6,433 nucleotides of DNA. Source: Methanocaldococcaceae archaeon. GTDB lineage: Archaea; AGJL01; Methanococci; Methanococcales; Methanocaldococcaceae. The stretch covers positions 1-6,433 of the forward strand of contig JALVUY010000224.1 of NCBI GenBank assembly GCA_027023665.1, read 5' to 3'. The notes beneath the pieces were generated by a model. It was not told the origin of the DNA. It did no database searches and saw only the letters and a program-made list of their open reading frames with translations. A program made the position numbers and the translations under genes. Numbering within the stretch: the first letter of the stretch is position 1; each line of letters begins with the position of its first letter. Shown piece by piece: positions 1 through 6,433 of this stretch.

Positions 1-123
1 ATTATATATCTCAGTAGATAGTAACCCAGATTTAATTTAAAATTTTTAAAATAATATAATTTCATTTTGATTTTAAACTATTTTTTAATTATATTTTTTT
101 GTTATCTTTGATAGATTTTATTT
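1..123. other. A+T-rich flank downstream of pyrG, no gene supported
   Basis: This stretch lies beyond the pyrG stop and holds no ORF with a start, ribosome site or recognisable product. Read on the plus strand, one frame is open from base 2 to a TAA at 38-40, so the tail of a convergent plus-strand gene could enter from the left, but 12 codons are too few to judge. The T-rich tracts at 85-100 would give U-runs in a plus-strand transcript and could be that gene's terminator. On the minus strand, the direction of pyrG, they are A-rich and so do not look like a pyrG terminator. Confidence 0.4.
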
Positions 124-2885
<2,762 letters not shown>

Positions 2886-2890
2886 TTAAA

Positions 2891-2896
2891 ATCACC
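2891..2896 (-). promoter_or_regulatory. Shine-Dalgarno of aroC
   Basis: The minus strand reads GGTGAT, then TTTAA, then ATG. The six-base match to the 16S tail with five-base spacing fixes the aroC start. Confidence 0.8.
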
Positions 2897-2914
2897 AAAA
2901 TTTTAATAATCTTA

Positions 2915-2932
2915 TCTTATAAATCTTATAAA
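2915..2932 (-). promoter_or_regulatory. putative aroC-pyrG TATA region (two tandem TTTATAAGA units)
   Basis: On the minus strand the 9-mer TTTATAAGA occurs twice back to back, ending about 20 bases before the aroC Shine-Dalgarno. TTTATAAG resembles the archaeal TATA box. Initiation about 25 bases downstream of either copy would leave a very short leader, which is common in these methanogens. No strong purine-rich BRE is seen in front, so the call rests on position and the TATA match. Confidence 0.45.
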
Positions 2933-3035
2933 CAAAGTAATAAAGTAAAAATTAAAATAAAAATTTTCTCATAAAAAATAAACATAGAGAATAACTAACA
3001 CATAATATATTACAAAATAGTTAAAATATTTAAAT

Positions 3036-3064
3036 AAAAATTTTAAAAAATAAAAAATAAAAAA
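3036..3064 (-). terminator. poly-U terminator after PAN
   Basis: Starting 12 bases beyond the PAN stop, the minus-strand transcript would read three successive U6 runs separated by single A residues (opposite A-runs at 3059-3064, 3052-3057 and 3045-3050), followed by a further U5 run opposite 3036-3040. No stem-loop precedes it. Archaeal RNA polymerase commonly terminates at U tracts without a hairpin, so this is a credible terminator separating PAN from aroC. Confidence 0.7.
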
Positions 3065-3076
3065 GTTTTATTTATT

Positions 3077-4366
3077 TTATCTGTAAAGAACTGACAGATG
3101 TGTTGGTTCTTCTTGAACTTTGCCTTTTTTCTTTTCCATAATCTTTTTAACTGCCTTTTTGAAGTCCTCCATAGTTACATAATCTCTAAGTTCTCTTATA
3201 GCATTCATCCCTGCCTCTGTGCAAATTGCCCTTAATTCAGCCCCTACACATCCCTCAGTCATTTTTGCTATCTCCTCTAAATTAACATCCTCTGCTAAAT
3301 TCATCTTTCTTGTGTGTATCTTTAATATATCTAACCTACCTTTTTCATCTGGTGGTGGAACTTCGATAATTCTATCAAATCTTCCAGGTCTTAATATTGC
3401 TGGGTCTAAAATGTCCAATCTGTTTGTAGCTCCTATTATTTTAACATCTCCTCTTGAGTCAAAACCATCCATCTCTGCCAATAACTGCATTAGAGTTCTT
3501 TGAACCTCTCTATCTCCACCAGTTAAAGCATCAGTTCTCTTTGCGGCGATAGCATCTATCTCATCAATGAATATTATTGACGGTGCCTTCTCTTTTGCTA
3601 ATTTGAATATATCTTTAACTAATGAAGCCCCTTCTCCAATAAACTTTTTAACCAATTCAGAGCCAACAACTCTTATAAATGTTGCATTAGTTTCTGTTGC
3701 AACAGCCTTAGCTAATAATGTTTTACCAGTCCCTGGAGGTCCATAAAGTAAAATACCTTTTGGTGGTTCAATTCCTACTTTTTCAAATAATTCTGGATGT
3801 TTCATTGGAAGTTCTACAACTTCCCTAATTTCTTGTATTTGCTTATCTAAACCTCCAATATCCTCATACCTAACATTAGGTCTTTCATCAACTTCCATAG
3901 CCCTTGCTCTGTAATCTTTATTTTCTGGGAGAACATCAACAACTGTCAATGTCTGTTGATTTAGGCAGACTCTTTTTCCCGGAGTTATATCATCTGGATT
4001 TACGAAGTGTGATACATTAACTAAGAAACTTGGACCTGTTGAACTTTTAACAATTACCTTCCTCTCTCCAACTTTATCAACTACAGTCCCAACTATTAAT
4101 GGAGGAACTCTCATTCTGTCTAATTCTCTTCTTAAAATTTCATTTTCTTTCATTAACTGTAAATTCTCTCTTTCAAGTTCTTTTTTCTCTAATTCTAATT
4201 TTAAAATTCTACTCTCTAATTCTGCAATTGTGGCTTTATCTTTTAAAGTGTTATCAATTATATTATCACTTAAAGATTCTTTTTCAGTTTTTTCTTCTTT
4301 AAATTCTTCGTTAAAAGATTTTTTCTCTTTTTTTAATTCTGATGTGATAAATTCTTCAAAAACCAT
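3077..4366 (-). CDS. pan: proteasome-activating nucleotidase PAN (AAA ATPase)
   Basis: The 429-residue product is the archaeal homologue of the 26S proteasome Rpt ring. A hexamer unfolds proteins with ATP and feeds them into the 20S proteasome in the cytoplasm. Visible in order: a charged N-terminal tail (1-45); a heptad-rich coiled coil (about 46-86, [18 protein letters not shown]); an OB-fold region after VPP (about 87-150); and the AAA module with Walker A GPPGTGKT at 209-216, pore loop FIG at 242-244, Walker B IIFIDEID at 264-271, sensor 1 GATNR at 312-316 and arginine-finger segment RPGRFDR at 326-332. It ends in LYR, the HbYX motif that docks into and opens the 20S gate. In-frame TTG (4378), GTG (4375) and ATG (4372) precede the chosen ATG, but they overlap the Shine-Dalgarno GGTGAT at 4371-4376, so translation should begin at 4366 (MVFEEF). 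The residue after NR is Leu (NRLD) rather than the common Pro. Confidence 0.97.
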   Translation of the reverse strand: MVFEEFITSELKKEKKSFNEEFKEEKTEKESLSDNIIDNTLKDKATIAELESRILKLELEKKELERENLQLMKENEILRRELDRMRVPPLIVGTVVDKVGERKVIVKSSTGPSFLVNVSHFVNPDDITPGKRVCLNQQTLTVVDVLPENKDYRARAMEVDERPNVRYEDIGGLDKQIQEIREVVELPMKHPELFEKVGIEPPKGILLYGPPGTGKTLLAKAVATETNATFIRVVGSELVKKFIGEGASLVKDIFKLAKEKAPSIIFIDEIDAIAAKRTDALTGGDREVQRTLMQLLAEMDGFDSRGDVKIIGATNRLDILDPAILRPGRFDRIIEVPPPDEKGRLDILKIHTRKMNLAEDVNLEEIAKMTEGCVGAELRAICTEAGMNAIRELRDYVTMEDFKKAVKKIMEKKKGKVQEEPTHLSVLYR

Positions 4367-4370
4367 AATC

Positions 4371-4376
4371 ATCACC
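4371..4376 (-). promoter_or_regulatory. Shine-Dalgarno of PAN
   Basis: The minus strand reads GGTGAT, then GATT, then ATG. The spacing is four bases to the ATG at 4366. The site contains or overlaps three possible upstream in-frame starts, which argues against using them. Confidence 0.8.
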
Positions 4377-4446
4377 AAAGTAAAATAATAATCATTACAA
4401 AGTATAATTGTATTGTTGGTTATTTAAAAATGTTTGGTGTTATTAA

Positions 4447-4498
4447 TTATACTTTTATTTTATTATTAATTATTTTGTTATTATATTTATACTTTTAT
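4447..4498 (-). promoter_or_regulatory. putative PAN promoter region with a duplicated BRE/TATA-like 12-mer
   Basis: The 12-mer ATAAAAGTATAA (minus strand) occurs exactly at 4487-4498 and again at 4447-4458, starts 40 bp apart. Each copy looks like a purine-rich BRE followed by a TATA box, extended to TATAAATA in the upstream copy. Initiation about 25 bases downstream would give leaders of roughly 90 and 50 bases. A third candidate, TTTTTAAATA at 4420-4429, lies closer to the gene. The whole 174-bp gap is very A+T-rich, so chance matches are likely and the exact start site is not resolved. Confidence 0.35.
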
Positions 4499-4540
4499 GT
4501 TAATGGATTACATCTTGTATTCATTATTATTTAATATTAT

Positions 4541-5158
4541 TTATTTAGAATAATATTTCTTCCAAAGAATTCTTAAACACTCAATAACCATCCTTTTGGC
4601 AATTTCATCTAATGTATAAGGAGTTATTGGCTCAAAATCTTTGATAAACTTTTCAGTTCCTACTACAATATGCCCCTCTTCATTTATATTTAAAAACTTT
4701 GCTGGACCCTTTGCATACTTAGCATCACAAACTTTTATTTTTTCATCAATGCCAAAAACTCCATTTGTCCCTATCGTTTTAATTCCTTTACTTTTGCAGT
4801 ATTCTATAATAGCCTTTGTTGTTGGAATAGTGTCACCACCAGCGATGCATATAATTGCAACATCTCCCTTAATCAAATTTAAATTTTTTTCATTTATATT
4901 TACTTTGTAAGATTCTACTCTATCTTTAAAAAATCTTTTTATAAAATCTACTTTATACTCTCCAACCTTTCCTCCTAATTTTCTATGAATAATATCATTC
5001 TCCTCTATCTTAGCGCTGTCAAAAACATAAACTTTCTCTACTCCACCCCTATGCACTTCCAATAAATCAAATATAACTCTAACTCCTAATCTACCACAAC
5101 CTATAACTGAAACCTCTCCCTTAGGAATTAACATCCTCTCTAAATCTTCAACATTCAT
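4541..5158 (-). CDS. stand-alone ThiF/E1-like adenylating-fold protein, possibly HcgE-like
   Basis: The 205-residue product is a Rossmann-fold protein resembling the core of ThiF/MoeB/E1 enzymes, which activate carboxylates with ATP. The nucleotide loop is VIGCGRLG at 18-25 (G20, G22, G25). The equivalents of E1 adenylation residues appear as D47 (YVFDSAKIEENDIIHRK), R59, K69 (GEYK) and D109 (AGGDT), so adenylation looks possible. Missing are the paired CxxC zinc motifs, a rhodanese or ubiquitin-fold domain, and any clear catalytic-Cys region; the cysteines are C21, C104, C121, C144 and C194. There is no signal peptide or membrane segment. The ATG at 5158 has AGGAGAT four bases upstream. It is divergent from nop5 and upstream of PAN on the same strand with no U-run terminator between, so read-through is possible. 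Options are an HcgE-type enzyme of [Fe]-hydrogenase cofactor synthesis, another small-molecule adenylating enzyme, or an NAD-binding protein. The fold is fairly sure, the substrate is not. Confidence 0.8.
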   Translation of the reverse strand: MNVEDLERMLIPKGEVSVIGCGRLGVRVIFDLLEVHRGGVEKVYVFDSAKIEENDIIHRKLGGKVGEYKVDFIKRFFKDRVESYKVNINEKNLNLIKGDVAIICIAGGDTIPTTKAIIEYCKSKGIKTIGTNGVFGIDEKIKVCDAKYAKGPAKFLNINEEGHIVVGTEKFIKDFEPITPYTLDEIAKRMVIECLRILWKKYYSK

Positions 5159-5162
5159 AAAT

Positions 5163-5169
5163 ATCTCCT
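5163..5169 (-). promoter_or_regulatory. Shine-Dalgarno of the E1-like gene
   Basis: The minus strand reads AGGAGAT, then ATTT, then ATG, matching the CUCC part of the 16S tail with four-base spacing. It supports the start at 5158. Confidence 0.7.
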
Positions 5170-5199
5170 ATTTAAAATATTTCAAAAAATATTTCTATA

Positions 5200-5216
5200 A
5201 CTAAACTTTTATATTA
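5200..5216 (+). promoter_or_regulatory. BRE/TATA of nop5, possibly shared with the divergent E1-like gene
   Basis: On the plus strand ACTAAA (5200-5205) fits the archaeal BRE pattern RNWAAW and is followed by CTTTTATATTA with a good TATA core. Initiation near 5237 would leave a leader of about 45 bases to the nop5 start. Read on the minus strand the same TATA is TAATATAAAAG and sits at a suitable distance for the E1-like gene, with initiation near 5185, but with a poorer BRE on that side. A second plus-strand TATA-like stretch, CTATAAAAATA at 5237-5247, seems too close to the ribosome site. Confidence 0.45.
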
Positions 5217-5269
5217 CATAACTCTTTAAAATTTTACTATAAAAATATTCTTAAAATTATGACATTTAT

Positions 5270-5275
5270 GGAGGG
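5270..5275 (+). promoter_or_regulatory. Shine-Dalgarno of nop5
   Basis: GGAGGG followed by ATTACT and then TTG. The strong match with six-base spacing is what makes the non-ATG start at 5282 convincing. The next in-frame ATG is 50 codons inside the conserved protein. Confidence 0.8.
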
Positions 5276-5281
5276 ATTACT

Positions 5282-6433
5282 TTGATATATGTAGCATTTA
5301 CTCCTTATGGTGCGTTTGGAGTTAAAGATAACAAGGAAGTTAATAGTTTAGATGACATTGAATATAAAAAATTATTTGACGAGGAGAAAATTCCAGAAAT
5401 ACTGTTTTTATTAAGAACGAATCCAAATAAAATGGCAGATGAGTTAAAAGAAGAGTGGAATGAGGAAGTAAAGTTAGAAATTTTAAGTATTGAGCCATTC
5501 AAAATTGGAGAGTATTTGAGAAATAATTTATTTGAAATTGGTAAGGAGTTGAGATACTTTAAAAATTATGAGGATTTTAAAAATAAAATGCACTATTGGA
5601 ATACAGAACTAACAAAGAAACTTATAAAGAGTTATACTCAACAAAAAGATAAAATCATTATTCAAGTTGCTGAGGCAATATCTGATTTAGATAAAACTTT
5701 AAATTTACTTTCAGAAAGATTAAGGGAGTGGTATTCCTTATACTTCCCAGAGTTGGATCACTTAGTTAGTAAGCATGAGGCTTATGCCTATTTAGTAGCA
5801 AAGTTAAAAAAGAGAGAGAACTTTACAAAGAGCCAATTAAAAAAGATACTACCATCAAAGTTGGCTGAAAAAATTGCAGAAGCGGCAAAAAATTCAATGG
5901 GTGGAGAGTTGGAAGATTACGATTTAGATGTAATAGGTAAATTTGCCGAGGAAATTAATCATCTATATGAAAAGAGAAAAGAACTTTATGAATACTTAGA
6001 GAAATTGATGAGTGAAGAATGTCCAAATATTACAAAACTCGCTGGCGTTTCTTTGGGGGCTAAATTAATAGGACTAGCTGGAGGTTTGGAAAAGTTATCT
6101 AAGATGCCCGCCTCAACTATACAAGTTTTAGGTGCTGAAAAGGCGTTGTTTGCACATTTAAGAAGTAAAGCTACTCCACCAAAGCATGGAATTATATTTA
6201 ATCATCCTTTAATTAAAGGTTCTCCTCCATGGCAGAGAGGTAAGATAGCAAGGGCTTTGGCCTGTAAGTTGGCAATAGCGGCAAGAGGTGATTATGTTGG
6301 AGATTATATAGCTGATGAATTGTTGGAGAAATTAAATAAGAGAGTTGAAGAAATAAAGAGAAAGTATCCTAAACCAAAGAAGAAAAAGAAAGATAAAGAA
6401 AAGAAAAAGGATAAAAAAGATAAAGGTAAAAAG
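5282..6433 (+). CDS. nop5: Nop5 (Nop56/58) box C/D sRNP scaffold protein, 3' end outside the window
   Basis: The frame is open for 384 codons to the window edge, so the C-terminus is missing. Nop5 bridges L7Ae-bound box C/D guide RNA and fibrillarin, which then 2'-O-methylates rRNA and tRNA. Visible are the N-terminal fibrillarin-binding domain (about 1-75, beginning IYVAFTPYGAFGV), a long helical coiled-coil region used for dimerisation (about 110-245), and the NOP domain (about 250-340). The NOP domain contains LAGVSLGAKLIGLAG, QVLGAEKALFAHLR, and NHPLIKGSPPWQRGKIARA at 307-325, the RNA and L7Ae contact surface. From about residue 359 the protein becomes a Lys-rich tail with KDK repeats, typical of archaeal Nop5. 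The start is TTG at 5282, supported by GGAGGG and by the family N-terminus; no ATG is in frame upstream before a stop. The fibrillarin gene flpA often lies downstream and would be expected beyond the right edge. Confidence 0.96.
   Translation, partial: MIYVAFTPYGAFGVKDNKEVNSLDDIEYKKLFDEEKIPEILFLLRTNPNKMADELKEEWNEEVKLEILSIEPFKIGEYLRNNLFEIGKELRYFKNYEDFKNKMHYWNTELTKKLIKSYTQQKDKIIIQVAEAISDLDKTLNLLSERLREWYSLYFPELDHLVSKHEAYAYLVAKLKKRENFTKSQLKKILPSKLAEKIAEAAKNSMGGELEDYDLDVIGKFAEEINHLYEKRKELYEYLEKLMSEECPNITKLAGVSLGAKLIGLAGGLEKLSKMPASTIQVLGAEKALFAHLRSKATPPKHGIIFNHPLIKGSPPWQRGKIARALACKLAIAARGDYVGDYIADELLEKLNKRVEEIKRKYPKPKKKKKDKEKKKDKKDKGKK

Noticed and set aside
103..116. TATC-TTT-GATA short palindrome near the end of pyrG
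   Set aside because: A four-pair A+T-rich stem with a three-base loop is within chance and is followed by A rather than U in the pyrG transcript.
2966..2991. TTCTC...GAGAA inverted repeat between aroC and PAN
   Set aside because: The stem is only five base pairs with a 16-base loop in A+T-rich DNA, too weak to call a structure.
3219..3503. 94-codon plus-strand ORF opposite PAN (and a 67-codon one at 4099-4302)
   Set aside because: Both are antisense to conserved PAN coding sequence and have the skewed composition expected of a shadow frame.
4369..4375. GTGATGA matching a box C motif on the minus strand, of interest because nop5 is nearby
   Set aside because: It coincides with the PAN Shine-Dalgarno and start, and no CTGA box D or kink-turn partner follows within about 60 bases.
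4641..4910. 89-codon plus-strand ORF opposite the E1-like gene
   Set aside because: The minus-strand gene has a ribosome site and recognisable motifs. This frame has neither.
5268..5285. Five-codon minicistron ATG...TGA overlapping the nop5 TTG start
   Set aside because: Its ATG runs into the Shine-Dalgarno itself and it has no ribosome site of its own, so it is most likely a by-product of the GGAGGG sequence.
5305..5502. 65-codon minus-strand ORF, Ser/Phe/Asn rich
   Set aside because: It lies inside the nop5 N-terminal domain on the other strand; nop5 is clearly the real gene.

Overview
The window looks like a piece of a hyperthermophilic methanogen chromosome from the order Methanococcales, most likely Methanocaldococcus or a close relative. 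The reasons are a very A+T-rich sequence, the archaeal-only or archaeal-type proteins PAN and Nop5, archaeal BRE/TATA promoter signals, and Shine-Dalgarno sites of the GGTGAT and GGAG types, both complementary to a ...ATCACCTCC 16S tail. From memory of the M. jannaschii proteins, PyrG, AroC, PAN and Nop5 are very similar but not identical, so this is a relative rather than that strain. The species call is an inference.

Layout, left to right. 1-123 is an A+T-rich flank with no gene that can be defended. 124-1734 (minus) is pyrG, CTP synthase. 1761-2885 (minus) is aroC, chorismate synthase, only 26 bp upstream of pyrG and probably co-transcribed with it. 2886-3076 is a 191-bp gap holding the putative aroC promoter and a strong poly-U terminator for the next gene. 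3077-4366 (minus) is PAN, the proteasome-activating AAA ATPase. 4367-4540 is a 174-bp gap with a 12-bp direct repeat that resembles two BRE/TATA elements. 4541-5158 (minus) is a short stand-alone ThiF/E1-like Rossmann protein. 5159-5281 is a divergent promoter region. 5282-6433 (plus) is nop5, the box C/D sRNP scaffold. It starts at TTG and runs off the right end of the window.

Functionally these are mostly housekeeping genes: nucleotide synthesis (PyrG), aromatic amino acid synthesis (AroC), protein degradation (PAN) and rRNA modification (Nop5). The less routine gene is the E1-like protein. It keeps the residues expected of an adenylating enzyme, but lacks the zinc motif and extra domains of classical E1, MoeB or ThiF. 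Its two neighbours suggest two readings: an HcgE-like enzyme of [Fe]-hydrogenase cofactor synthesis, or an adenylating enzyme linked to PAN and ubiquitin-like modification. The sequence alone does not decide between them. Three starts were fixed by Shine-Dalgarno position rather than longest ORF: pyrG, PAN and nop5. I found no tRNA, rRNA, CRISPR, mobile element or clearly new system.
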